This document shows, in pieces, positions 26,490 through 37,535 of a stretch of DNA of 64,000 nucleotides; positions within the stretch are counted from its first letter, which is position 1, and each line of letters opens with the position of its first letter. The DNA is taken from contig CAWZYM010000475.1 of the NCBI GenBank assembly GCA_963966185.1, forward strand, positions 21,341-85,340, in the 5' to 3' direction. Source of the DNA: Rhabditoides inermis (Eukaryota; Nematoda; Chromadorea; Rhabditida; Rhabditidae). The position numbers were made by a program, and so were the translations under genes. Below the pieces are notes generated by a model. The model ran no database searches, was not told the DNA's origin, and worked only from the letters and a program-made list of their open reading frames with translations.

Positions 26490-27029
26490 CGAGAGGGAGA
26501 GCGCGCGAGAGTCAACTCACAATGTGCAGGCTGATAGCGTCCAAGCACCCTGATACTTGAATCACATGGTCCCGGCTCTCTTCTCCACCATTTCGCCAAT
26601 AATAATAAGAAAAGTGCAACTCACACTTCAAAATTCGCGTGTAGACACGACGTTTGGTTGGGTAGGAACCAGAATGAGTGATGGAATGTGAGAAATCTCC
26701 CTATCATAATATTCGATAATATGATATTATAATATGATAATATGCTAAAATATATAATATGATAATAACATAATATATAATAAGATAATATATTATAGGA
26801 TCCAATCCGACCCGTTTGTCTTGATCTTTGACGCGCGCAGCGCGTCACCCCCAAGGCATACTCAATTTCCTCTATCCCAATACGATATACTCCATAGTAT
26901 GTGTTTTTTTGTTAGAATATCATTTGACAAGACTTATGAGTATTATACAAGAAATAAATATCGGTTGCGGCTTCCAAAATATCCAAAACAACTGTTCGCT
27001 CATTCTGCCACTAAACGTGTTTACGACGA

Positions 27030-27470
27030 CGACGACGACGCGCATCACGTAAGCCCCGCCCACTGCACTCTGCGCTCATTGGTCGCTCGGCCCATTGTCA
27101 GTGCAATCTGATTGGCCGAACGCTCATACCCCGCCTTTCCTCAGCCACTCTCACATCCCGGTCTCTTGGCTTTCTCACGAGCGTACGCTCTCTGCGCGCT
27201 CTCTCTTCTTCCAGCCGAGCATGCCCCGCTTTTCGATCAGCCACTCTCTTTCTCTCCAGACCGTCTGATGCTCTCACTTGCGCACGCTCTCTGCGCGCAC
27301 TCTCTTTCTCGTGCGAGCCAGAATGGGCAGCCGGCCTGAAATCAAATCGATCGATCGGTGAGGAGAGGGCCAGTGAGAGCGCTCGGCAGTTAAAGAACGT
27401 GCGAATAGGGGAGGAGCAGAGCAGTGCGGGTGAGGCTGCTTTGATCTCTGTGCCACAACTTCCCAATTTT
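27030..27470. promoter_or_regulatory. CpG-rich region with CCAAT boxes
   Basis: ATTGG (inverted CCAAT) occurs at about 27078 and 27110 next to GC-rich, pyrimidine-rich DNA. It may be the promoter of a plus-strand gene such as the BCL11-like locus, whose 5' exons I could not find. Weak evidence. Confidence 0.2.
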
Positions 27471-28036
27471 AACAGTAATACTACCATTAACTTAATATAA
27501 TAAGGAAGATCAGTTTAACGCACTCGGCTCTGCAATTACAGTTCATGACCGAGGTTTCAGTGGCTCAAAATCTAATGTACGTATAGTCGCCGCCTGGTGG
27601 ATAGTTTCTGTTATTGCCAGCCGGGGTCAGATGCCGAAACTCAGTTTCGAGCGAGAGAGACCAGACAGCGCGGGCAAATGTTCGAGTGTCGCGCGGCCTC
27701 TTTGATTCGCGTGCCGGCTTCTTTGATCAATATTATCGTTTGAAAGCGCGCGCTTGGGTCTCCTCACGACTAGAAGGTAGATCGAATGCGACTCGAAGGT
27801 AGATCGATTTTCTACCGTAATCTGGCGAACTATCTCCCAGAATAATATTATATGTGCATACATAAATGATTACAAAAGCAACATTCGTATTCATTTACAA
27901 ACATTCGCAAAACATTCGCAAAACAAACTGGCAGATATGAAGATCGAACGCGCCTGGTTAGTACCAGTACGCCCTCACCCGACGGTGTGCATCACTTGAG
28001 CTATTCCCACATCATAATGAAACTTCTTTGAGAATA

Positions 28037-28112
28037 TGGGGTGGCTAGCGCAGTGGATGTGCTCGCATCATACTGAAGATCCCGAGTTCAATCCTCTCGG
28101 CGGCCAATGATG
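28037..28112 (+). other. tRNA-like sequence
   Basis: GGTGGCTAGCGCAGTGGATG (A-box-like) and CCGAGTTCAATCCTCTCGG (B box in a short hairpin) lie about 45 bases apart. Likely a tRNA-derived repeat. Confidence 0.35.
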
Positions 28113-28323
28113 TACCGCTAGTCACGGTGGAGTGACGACTACCTTCACAACTTTCGTGAGCCTCTAGTCAAAAGTCTGTGACGTCATCTGATCCAAATTC
28201 ATTGCATTAATCGATGGACCCCATGTAAGCAGCTAGCGATTTGTACTCGAGAGCCTTAGGTCAGTCCCCTTATTGGCTAGGTCGACGGTTGTATAACTTG
28301 AAACTGCTGATAAACAAACTTAA

Positions 28324-28631
28324 AGGGAGTGTACACTCTGAATTTCGAAGTTGAGTTAGCACCGGGATGTGAAAATATGTTGAAAATGATGTACTTTTGT
28401 CAATGCAACTATGTGTCGGAGATACATATAAGTCGATGAAAACTTCTGTTGAACATTGAAAATTGGCACCAATTGGCACCAATTTCTGCATTTTAACACA
28501 TTTTGCGTTCAATTTTTACCAACTTGCAGACATTTTCAGCAAATAGTTGTATTGACAAAACTGAGTCGTTTTCAACATATTTTCACATCCCGGTGCTAAC
28601 TCAACTTCGGAATTCAGAGTGTACACTCCCT
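28324..28631. mobile_element. Palindromic MITE flanked by TTAA (piggyBac-type target)
   Basis: A 308-bp element begins AGGGAGTGTACAC and ends GTGTACACTCCCT, with TTAA immediately outside both ends (28320-28323, 28632-28635). Arms of about 100 bp are near-perfect inverted repeats, including GTTGAGTTAGCACCGGGATG and its complement. TTAA target duplication is the piggyBac hallmark. No coding capacity. A single-arm relative lies at 35178-35283. Confidence 0.75.
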
Positions 28632-29017
28632 TTAAACGGTACATGCACTCGCGACATGACATGATAACTAGTGAAGAATAGCTAGTTTACTCGTAGTAGA
28701 ATTTCATTTCGACTAGCTAGTAACTTGCTAGGTAATGGAACTGCTTAGGAGATGAAGGGAAGAAGAGAGAAATTTGTAACGTGTAGCGCGCGTCTATCAG
28801 CGACAGGCAAGCACGTGAGCGATTCGACCAAGCTATTTCGAAGGTTTCTAATTTTCAAACCAGTGAATATTACTATGTAGATGTGGTAGTGTTTTATAAG
28901 TTATTTGTATTTTCAATCATGACATTCTGACTAGTGAGTTTGTAATATGTAAATTTTATTTTCGTAATTCACAAATGTGCAAAAAAAATTTCTTCGAAAT
29001 TTGAGAAAAGGACATCC

Positions 29018-29395
29018 ATTCTCTTTCGAAAAGTACGTAAGTAAAGTGAAGAGGTTTGTCTGGATCTGATTCAACAAAAGCACATGCATAAAATCTCTTT
29101 GCAGCTGACTAAAATATCAAAACAAACCTGCTCTTTCGAATATATGAAAATAGAACATAAATATTATGCATTATGACAATTTAATTATAGTGAATTATAA
29201 TGATAACTTGGCCTATTTCACAGTCACCTTACATTATATATTTTTAATGTTTAAAAACACATTTCAGAGTGATTCGAAAGAGCAGGTTTGTTTTGATATT
29301 TTAGTCAGCTGCAAAGAGATTTTATGCATGTGCTTTTGTTGAATCAGATCCAGACAAACCTCTTCACTTTACTTACGTACTTTTCGAAAGAGAAT
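29018..29395. mobile_element. Palindromic MITE with ATTCTCTTTCGAAAAG ends
   Basis: Left arm ATTCTCTTTCGAAAAGTACG is mirrored at 29376-29395. The arms (about 125 bp each) are almost perfect inverted repeats through AAAGCACATGCATAAAATCTC, with a short AT-rich centre. No open frame. Confidence 0.7.
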
Positions 29396-29905
29396 ACAAG
29401 AAACAAATGTTTTCGCAATTGACAATTGACATTGCAAGTTTTCATGTAATTCCCGACGCTAGTTTCTGCAAGAGGTCAGGTCACGGTTTGACAAATGCGT
29501 CCAAGGTTTATGTGAGCGCGAAGCATCCAATGTGTCACGGGTTAGCGCCAAAAAGTTTCTATCAGCTGGTTATCGATAAGGATGTATTACTGCATCGTTA
29601 CGAAGTTCTTTAAAAATAATATCGCTGTTTTAACAACATTCGATCGCGCGCGCAACATGAATTACAAGTAAACGTGTAATTACAGTTGTATTTACAAGAA
29701 TTATTGTAAATACAATTGTTTTTACAATTGACAAGACGATGTTAGGATAGCTCCAGTGTGTCCCTATTACGGGACCTGATCTTCTCCAACCACTCTCATG
29801 ACGCTCGAAAAAGTAGTAGTTATAAGTGATTTACGAGTTGTTCTTGAACTCTATTGCATTCTCACATTTTTTCAGTCCCTTTCCTTGCTCTCTTTCTCAC
29901 TACAG

Positions 29906-32036
29906 TGAGCTGCGATGACTCGCATACAGGTGAGAAAAAAATTAATAAGTCAATGCCTACAAACCAAAATAGGAAACTAGAATTAATAAAAAAAAGTCAA
30001 TGAAACAATTACAGGCGAGAAGCCGTACAAGTGCCAGCTGTGTCCGTATGCGTGTGCGCAGTCGAGCAAGCTGACACGGCACATGAGGACCCACGGACAG
30101 CAGGGAAAGGTGCGCGGGGCAGAGACATACTAGAACAAGGAGAACACAATTCGTCCCTAACCTGGCGATTTTTTTTCACTAAAGAAACAAAATAGATTGT
30201 AATGGATATAATGGATGGCAAGATGGCAGGTTGGATGAGTAGAAAAAATAGCATGCACTACTCAATGAAATGCGTTCCCACCAACCGCAAGGTGCAATTA
30301 GCAGGGTTAGATGAGAATGAAGAAAAACATTGAAAACAATCTTTCTAACAATAATTTACAAAGACATATTGCACTTACATGAAGAATGATGAAAACATCT
30401 ATAAGAAATAAGAGATCACCAACTAACTACAACCGAAAGTTTTGTCTGGACATCCCGCAAACTATGTAGGATGACGTGTTGCAGGAGACGTACTGCTATA
30501 CAGATGTGGCCAGGCACACGGCCCAATGTTGCCGATGTTGCCATTGTTGCCACTTTTGGCAACATGGCTGTAACTCAGCTCAAAGTTGAGTAATCGTCTT
30601 GTTATTGGACTTGATTGAAAGCTGGTGATGTCATCTACTCGACTATAATGTCTTTCATATCAATATCACACTCTCAGATGGAGTCGAAATCCTCTGAAAG
30701 TGTCAATGAGACCGCTCACTGGCATTCGATTGCGCGCAATCAGCGCCTTTCCGCCGCTCTCGTCTATGCTAATTCGAGTGGCGCGCACTGGGTGCGAACA
30801 AGGGTGTCGATCAGAGAATTTCGACTCCACCTGAGAGTGTGATATTGGGTTGAAAGACATTACAGTCGAGTAGATGACATCACCAGCTTTCAATCGAGTC
30901 CAATAACGAGACGATTACTCAACTTTGAGCTGAGTTACAGCCATGTTGCCAAAAGTGGCAACAATGGCAACATCGGCAACATTGGGCCGTGTGCCTGGCC
31001 ACATCTGTATCTGCCGCATGCCGTTCATTGTCCACTCGACCCTCGAGAAGCACATGAGGAAGTGCGTCATCAACAACAACGCCGCCGTCCGCGGAAGCCC
31101 CGACTGTGAGTAGACCTTTTTTGATTCGTCCAATCAAATAGTTCTTCCTATAGATAGTCAAATATCCGGAAGTAGTAAAATAGTTAGTAGCCACTGTTGT
31201 CCAAGTTCTTCCTGACTGTTCATGGTTACCGTTCTCCAGTCGTCATTTGTCATGGATCAATTGCCTAACAACAAAATAACACGTTTTCTCTGCTACATTG
31301 TATACGCGCATACCATGCAGCTTTGTTGATGCTATTGGCATATGGTGGACTTCTTAGTTCTGATAATGAAAATATTTCTGAAATATTTCAGTCGCCGGCA
31401 AGATCACGCCTTCCTCTCTCGCGGACGCTACCTCCCTTCTGGCGCTGTCCACTCAGCCGATGCCGCGCCCGCTCAGCTCCGCCCGCTCAGCTCCGCCCCT
31501 CAGGCCCCCCCCCCCACCACCCCCCACTCCGCTGCTGCATCGGCCGCCGTCTCGCAGAGCAACCAGATCGTGCTCAACTGGCTCCAGGTACGTTTTCGGT
31601 CTCTCTCTCTCTCCCCGCGCCGAACGTCTCTTTGTGAAATGTGTAAAAGAAGTCTGAAAAAAGTCAAGAGTGGAAACGAATGAGTAATACATCTTTCAGG
31701 CGCTGAACGTGTCGCAGCCGTCGACGAACACAGGCGTGCCCCCTCTGAACCGACCCGAGGACTACGGGGAGGAGGAGGACATGGAGGAGACAGAGGCCGC
31801 GGAGCTCAACGCCAGGATCAAGAAGGTACGCGAGCGGTAGACAACATTACGGTGTTTATCGGTCACGGTAGTTCTTAGCGCGATAATTCTGATTCGATTG
31901 TTATCATTATAGGCGAATGTATTTCAATTAGTGTAAGATTGGAGAATCTGCTCCCTCGTTTACAGTATTTTAATGTAATGCTCGTATTCAGGAGACCGAG
32001 TCTGAGGCGCCCGTAGACGTCGTCGCGTCGGCATAG
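29906..32036 (+). pseudogene. BCL11-like C2H2 zinc-finger gene, 3' part, disrupted
   Basis: The family are DNA-binding transcription factors. Exons: 29906-29929, 30015-30109, 30485-31105 (interrupted), 31392-31587, 31700-31825, 31992-32036 (TAG). The second reads [20 protein letters not shown] and [14 protein letters not shown], matching the penultimate BCL11A/B finger. The third begins ETYC and resumes ICRMPF then HSTLEKHMRKC, the last finger. Between them is a 507-bp palindromic element with TA on both sides; with it and one TA removed the join reads ETYCYICRMPF in frame. Exon 4 has 11 Cs at 31505-31515; entering and leaving phases agree only with one more C. Downstream: NQIVLNWLQALNVSQ and an acidic tail. 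The first exon gives CDDSHTG where BCL11 has HRRSHTG. Upstream finger exons were not found. It is either a recently broken gene or one with unusual splicing and a sequencing slip. Confidence 0.75.
30501..31007. mobile_element. 507-bp palindromic MITE inserted in a zinc-finger exon (TA target)
   Basis: Begins CAGATGTGGCCAGGCACACG and ends with its exact complement, CGTGTGCCTGGCCACATCTG; TA at 30499-30500 and 31008-31009 is the target duplication typical of Tc1/mariner elements. Arms of about 190 bp (30501-30690, 30820-31007) are near-perfect inverted repeats around a spacer of about 130 bp. The arms carry a repeated GTTGCC/GGCAAC word. No transposase. Confidence 0.88.
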
Positions 32037-33020
32037 TTCTCTCTCTCTCTCTCTCTCGAAGCAGCCCTGCCCCCTCGGACGCATGTTCGTCTAATGTACA
32101 ATGCAGCACAAAATCTTTCGTCCATACCGTCGATACTTTCACACACCCACCCCATACACACACATAAACCCTCCTCGACACCCGTACTCTTTCACATACG
32201 CCGTCTCGCTGAATTCATTTGAGTTTGATTTGATTGCTGTTCTACCCTGCTACTACCCCGAGTGTGTTCTTTCCAACGTCCCGATGTCCGACGCCCCCGT
32301 TTTCCCGCCCCGGTAGATTCGAGCCTTTCGAGTGTGAGTCTGTAGAGAGTGTTACATATGTGTTCTGTATATAGGGATAGACTGACAACCAGTAGATTCG
32401 CCCCCCTCCACCGTACCTTTCCACTACCATCCCCATATATACAATATTGTGATACCGATGCCTCCTTCGTCTAGACTCTGTACATAGCGCGTGGAGCGAC
32501 GTGTGTACCATAGTCCCAACCCTCTTTCTTTCCTCTCTCTCCCCCGTCCCATCCGCTAGATGATCGATAGCCCCCTCGCCTGAGGGCGTGTCAGGTTCCG
32601 TTGTCCCCCTTCCCCAACCAGTGTCCCTCATCCCGATAGTACTGTACTGGTACTCGCGTAACCCGTCGCTAGTTGTAGACAGAACCCCAGTGACTAGACT
32701 AGAGTCCCCGTGAAACACCCCTCTCGCAATTCACCCTTGTCCCCCCACACCCAACACTACCCCCGTACGCTATTAACAACATTATTATATATTCTATGTG
32801 CATCCTATTTTATTACTCCTCTCGTGTGTGTACTCATATAATATGAACATGATAAAATATGAAGTTGAAGGCGTGTTGATTGGATTTGTTGGGAACAAGT
32901 TTCGTGCCAACTTGGTCGCAGATGTTTTTTTTTGTGGCGCGCACTCTCGCCGGCGGGCGGAATGTGAACTCGGGGGTGTAAAGCGATAGCCGGAAAAAGA
33001 GATACAATGCTGTCGGGTCA
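32037..33020 (+). other. 3' UTR and spacer downstream of the BCL11-like gene
   Basis: Pyrimidine-rich sequence with no convincing open frame. Likely 3' UTR, then the upstream region of the Gly-rich protein gene. I did not see a canonical AATAAA close to the stop. Confidence 0.4.
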
Positions 33021-33024
33021 CCGG

Positions 33025-33032
33025 TATATAAG
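33025..33032 (+). promoter_or_regulatory. TATA box of the Gly-rich protein gene
   Basis: TATATAAG lies 59 bases before the ATG at 33084. This fits a TATA-driven promoter with a short leader, as is common for highly expressed secreted or cuticle proteins. Confidence 0.65.
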
Positions 33033-33083
33033 GGAAGGCGGTGGGTGCAGTAGACACCTTCCACACCTTCCCATTCCTCTGCC

Positions 33084-34628
33084 ATGAAGACCTCCATCAT
33101 TCTCTCCCTCGTCGCCCCCATGCTTGCCCATAACATGGGAGGAGCTGTAAGTTTTTATAATTCATCATAGTTTACTAACTTAATTTGGTGATTTCAGTAC
33201 CCCACTGCCCCTTCCAACTACGTTGCACCGGTGCAGTCTTTCGGTGGGGGAGGCGCAATTGCTGGAGGGATGGCCGGAGCCTACCCAACTGGTCCCATTG
33301 GAGGCGGTTTCCCCGCCCCAACTCCAATTGGATACGCCGGACCCGTTGGAGGCGCCGGAGGTTACGCTCGTGCTGGTTCCTTCAGAGGAGGGGCCGGATA
33401 CGCCGGACACGCTGCCGCAGGACCCGTTGGAGGCGCCGGTGGGTACGCTCGTGCTGGTCCCTTCGGAGGAGGTGCCGGATACTCCGGACCCGTTGAAGGC
33501 GCCGGTGGGTACGCGTCTGCTGGTCCCTACGGAGGAGGTGCCGGATACACCGGACCCGCTGCCGCTGGACCCGTTGGAGGCGCCGGTGGATACGCTCATG
33601 CTGGTTCCTTCAGAGGAGGGGCCGGATACGCCGGACACGCTGCCGCAGGACCCGTTGGAGGCGCCGGTGGGTACGCTCGTGCTGGTCCCTTCGGAGGAGG
33701 TGCCGGATACTCCGGACCCGTTGAAGGCGCCGGTGGGTACGCTCGTGCTGGTCCCTTCGGAGGAGGTGCCGGATACACCGGACCCGCTGCCGCTGGACCC
33801 GTTGGAGGCGCCGGTGGATACGCTCATGCTGGTCCCTTCGGAGGAGGTGCCAAATACGCCGGACCAGCTTCTGCCGTGGGAAGATTTGGTGGACCTTCCG
33901 CAGGAGGATACGCCCGCGCTCCTGCTCCCGTTGCCACCGGACCTATCGGCGGTGGTTTCGTGGCTCCCGTTGGTCCCGCAAGATACACCCAGTCTGCGCC
34001 GGTTGGCCCTGTGGCTCCCGTTCAGCCGTACGTTGCTCCTGTGGCTCCTTCTGCTGCCATCATCACCCAATCGAATGTGCAGACCAACTCTGGTACTGAG
34101 TACGTAGAGGACTTTAACGACGACGGATATGGAGCTAACGGTAATAAGAAAACTGCTGCTGCGCATATCACTACTGTTGCGAAGACCCAGGTCGCACCTG
34201 CCTCTGCTCCTTCTCCCACAGTGACCGAGACTTTATCGGAGGCCGATCAGCAGACACCGTATGGAGACAGCTACACAAAGCCCGCCGGAGAGGAGGAGTA
34301 TTCGGAGGAGCAGGAGCACGAAGAGAAGCGTGCTCCCCAGAGGCAAACTGTGACCGTGGAGGAGACGACTGCTCCCGAACAGGAGTATGACGACGAGGAG
34401 GAGGAGGCTGAGGAACTCCCCGCTCCGGCTCCTGTCTCTGCTCCGTATGTGGCTTCTGCTCCTGCTCCAGCCACCACGACTGCTCCTACTTCTTACGAGG
34501 CACCGGCTGCTCCTGCTTCCTCGGACCACGAAGCCACCTATCCCGGACCTGACCATGATGACGAGGCTGAGTACCGCAAGAAGAGGCGCTCCGCTGCCAA
34601 GAAGACTCGCGCTTCCAGGGTTTTCTGA
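33084..34628 (+). CDS. Secreted Gly/Ala/Tyr-rich repeat protein
   Basis: Two exons, 33084-33146 and 33198-34628; 497 residues. The signal peptide (MKTSIILSLVAPMLA) is encoded by exon 1. Residues about 45-240 are repeats of GPVGGAGGYARAGPFGGGAG; a higher-order 228-bp (76-residue) block is duplicated, visible as the AGSFRGGAGYAGH segment at about 33370 and again 228 bases on. Next comes a Pro/Val/Ala-rich part, an acidic stretch (EEEYSEEQEHEEK, DDEEEEAEE), and a basic tail (KKRRSAAKKTRASRVF). Tyr in Gly-rich repeats suggests a cross-linkable structural protein of cuticle, eggshell or pharyngeal lining. I do not recognise a named family. The TATA box upstream and AATAAA at 34695 complete the gene. 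No cysteine is visible. Confidence 0.85.
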
Positions 34629-34694
34629 AAAGCTACCATTGTCATTCACTGCTTGTTCATATCATGACATTGTGTTGTACATTTGCCGAAATAC

Positions 34695-34700
34695 AATAAA
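34695..34700 (+). terminator. Poly(A) signal of the Gly-rich gene
   Basis: AATAAA 67 bases after the TGA stop. Confidence 0.7.
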
Positions 34701-35339
34701 TGTTCCGTGGAAGCTGATGTTTCTTTATCACACAGAAACCAGTCAGTAAAGAATGACAATAGATACAAAGGTCCAGGGAGTGTTGAAAAAGTGTTCAAAG
34801 CTGTTTGAGACTGGAGAGATAAAAACATTGAGTAACAGAACCACATCAGTCGTCGAAAATCACATCGGCTTTATTTGAATCATGATTTGTAGTTGGCTTT
34901 GACAGAAGAATTTTTGAAAAAATATGTGTCGCATCTTTTAGATGAATTTATCAATATACGTACATATAATTTATCAATATGTATATGCATAGCAACACTG
35001 CATTTATGATTTCTTCATATCTTATCATGTGTGTGCTGAGTCAGTCATCCTGATAAGAAAATCAATGTTTAGCTTGCGCCAGAATGTTAGTTGCCGATCT
35101 GTCTCTATTCTCTGAACGCGGTCGCTCAGAAGATACGGTTAAAATCACCTATCCACGTATGTGTGTGATTTAAAGGTTTCTCCGACACATAGTTGTATTG
35201 GCAAAAGTGCATCATTTTCATCATACTTTCACATCCTGGTGCTAACTCAACTTCGAAATTCAGAGTGTACATTCCCTTTAAACTCATCCGTTCTGTCTCC
35301 ATTTTAATCTTTGTGAAATTCTTGCGTTCGATTTTGTTT
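34701..35339. other. Spacer with one arm of a TTAA-family MITE
   Basis: AT-rich DNA without a gene. At 35178-35283 CACATAGTTGTATTGGCAAA ... GTGCTAACTCAACTTCGAAATT ... CATTCCCTTTAA matches the right arm of the 28.3-kb MITE, ending in the same TTAA. The left arm is missing, so it is a truncated copy. Confidence 0.6.
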
Positions 35340-35720
35340 CCATTCAGTTACTTTTGTAGCGACAAGCCGATACGTTTTATTGTTTGCTACCACACCCGGC
35401 TCATCACCTGATATTAAAAGAACCGGGTTCCAACTCATTGCAGAGCTTGATAATTTATTTGATCCAGATAAAAAAATCGCATACTTCATTTGGTGATTTC
35501 AACGCGCCCTCTATTGATTGAAAAAGTTGTTGCGCGTTTAAATCGTTTGATAATTCGCTTTTGGATTTCGTCTGCCTACATTCTTTATTCAAACTGTCCA
35601 GAAACCAACTATGGTCAAACAGATCGGCATTAGAGCCAAAACTCTTGATTTGGTTTTAGTCGATGACCTATCCCTTGTCACTAGTACTCGTGTGCTAGGG
35701 CGCTTTAGCACTTGTGATTA
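35340..35720 (+). pseudogene. LINE endonuclease-domain remnant (CR1/jockey-like)
   Basis: Frameshifted pieces read RFIVCYHT, LIAELDNLFDPDKK, GDFNAPSIDWKSCCAFKSFD, NSLLDFVCLHSLFKL, then LDLVLVDDLSLVTS. The order and the GDFNxPxIDW motif match the AP-endonuclease of the LINE ORF2 at 54.2-55.1 kb and the remnant near 62.5 kb. Several indels; no intact frame. Confidence 0.65.
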
Positions 35721-35729
35721 TCCCCCCTG

Positions 35730-37266
35730 TATACTATTGTCGTACGCGTAAAGAGAGTCAGTTTGTGTTGATCCGTGTGAGGGTTGTGACGGTGATACTA
35801 CCCGCGCCGATCTTCGGTTCTGCAGTCCTCAGTACAGCAGTCCGGCACCTCGCCGCCGCGGAACTTGAGTTTCTGAAGCACTAGTTGATATCCCTTACCC
35901 TCTTTTTATCATGAAAAAATCATCAAGAGAACCTGCTGCAGACGGAGGAGGGAGAGGTTATTGATGTCTGCCACATGTACAATCTCATGTACGTTCACAG
36001 TTATTGACTTATGGAAATGGTTGTATTTCAGCCATACACAGGGAGAAACGTATCACCGCAGAAAAGGGACGCCCAGGGAGTGGGTGAATCGGCAGCTGAC
36101 TGCAGGCAGGACGGGACATCACAAAGATCACGCCGTGTTTTCCGGGTGACGCAGAGGTGTTTGCGAATGGATTTATAAGATGACAGGTACGCGTGTTTTT
36201 CTTTCTCATTAAAGTCATTACATGGTTGTCCAGCACTCTGGGCAGAAGCGCAGATGGGCGCCTCGTTCAACTCTCGGCAACTCTCGGCAACTCTCGAGAC
36301 GGCAGTCACGCACCACGTAGGCCACCTGTCCGGCCGACTCGTTCAGCTCCTTGGCCTGGGCTCGCAGGTTGCGGTCGTCGGCCAGCTCCTGCTCCGTGTA
36401 GTCGCGCCGCGCGTACAGGAGGCCTGTGACATGCGATCTTCTTCTGGCCGAGGAGAGCGATGAGGTCAGCGTCGCCAGTGCCCACGACGAGCTCCTCGAG
36501 AAAACGCGCGTCATCGATCGCGGTCTCCTCCGGCGTGTTTTTCTACATTCGTCCCACAATGGCGGCGCGGGTGGCCTTGTCAAGGTAGGTAGATCGGGAC
36601 CCCGAGTGATGAGAGAGAGGTGAGCGGGCGGGCAACGGCCTGGCGGGCGGTTGACTGACACTCATGTCTATGGTCAAGTTTGGGTGGACAAAGAAGACAA
36701 TCCGATTATATTGTACTCAAAAGATTCTTCAATTTTTCGTTCTGCGCTTCTGCCCAGAGTGCTGGACAACCATGTAATGACTTTAATGAGAAAGAAAAAC
36801 ACGCGTACCTGTCATCTTATAAATCCATTCGCGAACACCTCTGCGTCACCCGGAAAACACGGCGTGATCTTTGTGATGTCCCGTCCTGCCTGCAGTCAGC
36901 TGCCGATTCACTCACTCCCTGGGCGTCCCTTTTCTGCGGTGATACGTTTCTCCCTGTGTATGGCTGAAATACAACCATTTCCATAAGTCAATAACTGTGA
37001 ACGTACATGAGATTGTACATGTGGCAGACATCAATAACCTCTCCCTCCTCCGTCTGCAGCAGGTTCTCTTGATGTTTTTTTTTCAGAATAAAAAGAGGGT
37101 AAGGGATATCAACTAATGCTTCAGAAACTCAAGTTTCGCGGCGGCGAGGTGCCGGACTGCTGTACTGAGGACTGCAGAACCGAAGATCGGCGCGGGAAGT
37201 ATCACCGTCACAACCCTCACACGGATCAACACAAACCGACTCTCTTTACGCGTACGACAATAGTAT
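35730..37266. repeat. Large inverted repeat (arms about 524 bp)
   Basis: 35730-36253 is the reverse complement of 36742-37266 with few differences. Examples are CCGAAGATCGGCGCGGGAAG and GCTGGACAACCATGTAATGA on the right and their complements on the left. The right arm is the left part of segment X. The 488-bp centre holds a LINE ORF1 remnant. This makes an inverted fourth partial copy of X. Confidence 0.85.
36287..36532 (-). pseudogene. LINE ORF1 remnant between the inverted arms
   Basis: Minus-strand pieces in two frames, DDARFLEELVVGTGDADLIA then YARRDYTEQELADDRNLRAQ and VAYVVRDCRL, align with the intact LINE ORF1 at 53.1-54.2 kb (DDKEFLEKLVEAIGSSEI; FIRRDLTTEELNQERRLRAE; VCKVVRDCRL). A frameshift separates the two. 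Confidence 0.7.
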
Positions 37267-37535
37267 ATTGCAATTGTAAACGTTTTATGCATGTGCTTTC
37301 GATGGGATAAGACAAAGTTTATCTCTTTACGCAAGAACTTTTCGAAGAAAATCGTTGTATGTGTTATGATTTGTGTGCTACGAGGGAAGTGTGTCGCATT
37401 TGTGCGGCTTGTACCGAAATCGACACCGTGTTCGTCTTCCGATTTCGACGAAACAAAGCGCGCACGCGCTTACGGAGCTCCGAGCTTAAAGTGTATGTGA
37501 TCATGCGCACACAACAGATGCCAACGCCAACCCAC

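Noticed and set aside
27112..27487. Frames of 75 and 129 codons in CG-rich DNA
   Set aside because: No domain, no splice support and biased composition; more likely regulatory or spacer sequence.
29407..29613. A 68-codon plus-strand frame upstream of the BCL11-like gene
   Set aside because: No zinc-finger or other motif and no donor that leads into the finger exon.
33180..34166. Long antisense frame (328 codons) and a second sense frame (294 codons) over the Gly-rich gene
   Set aside because: Both are by-products of the repetitive, codon-biased Gly/Ala exon. The frame with a signal peptide, splice site, TATA box and poly(A) signal is the real one.
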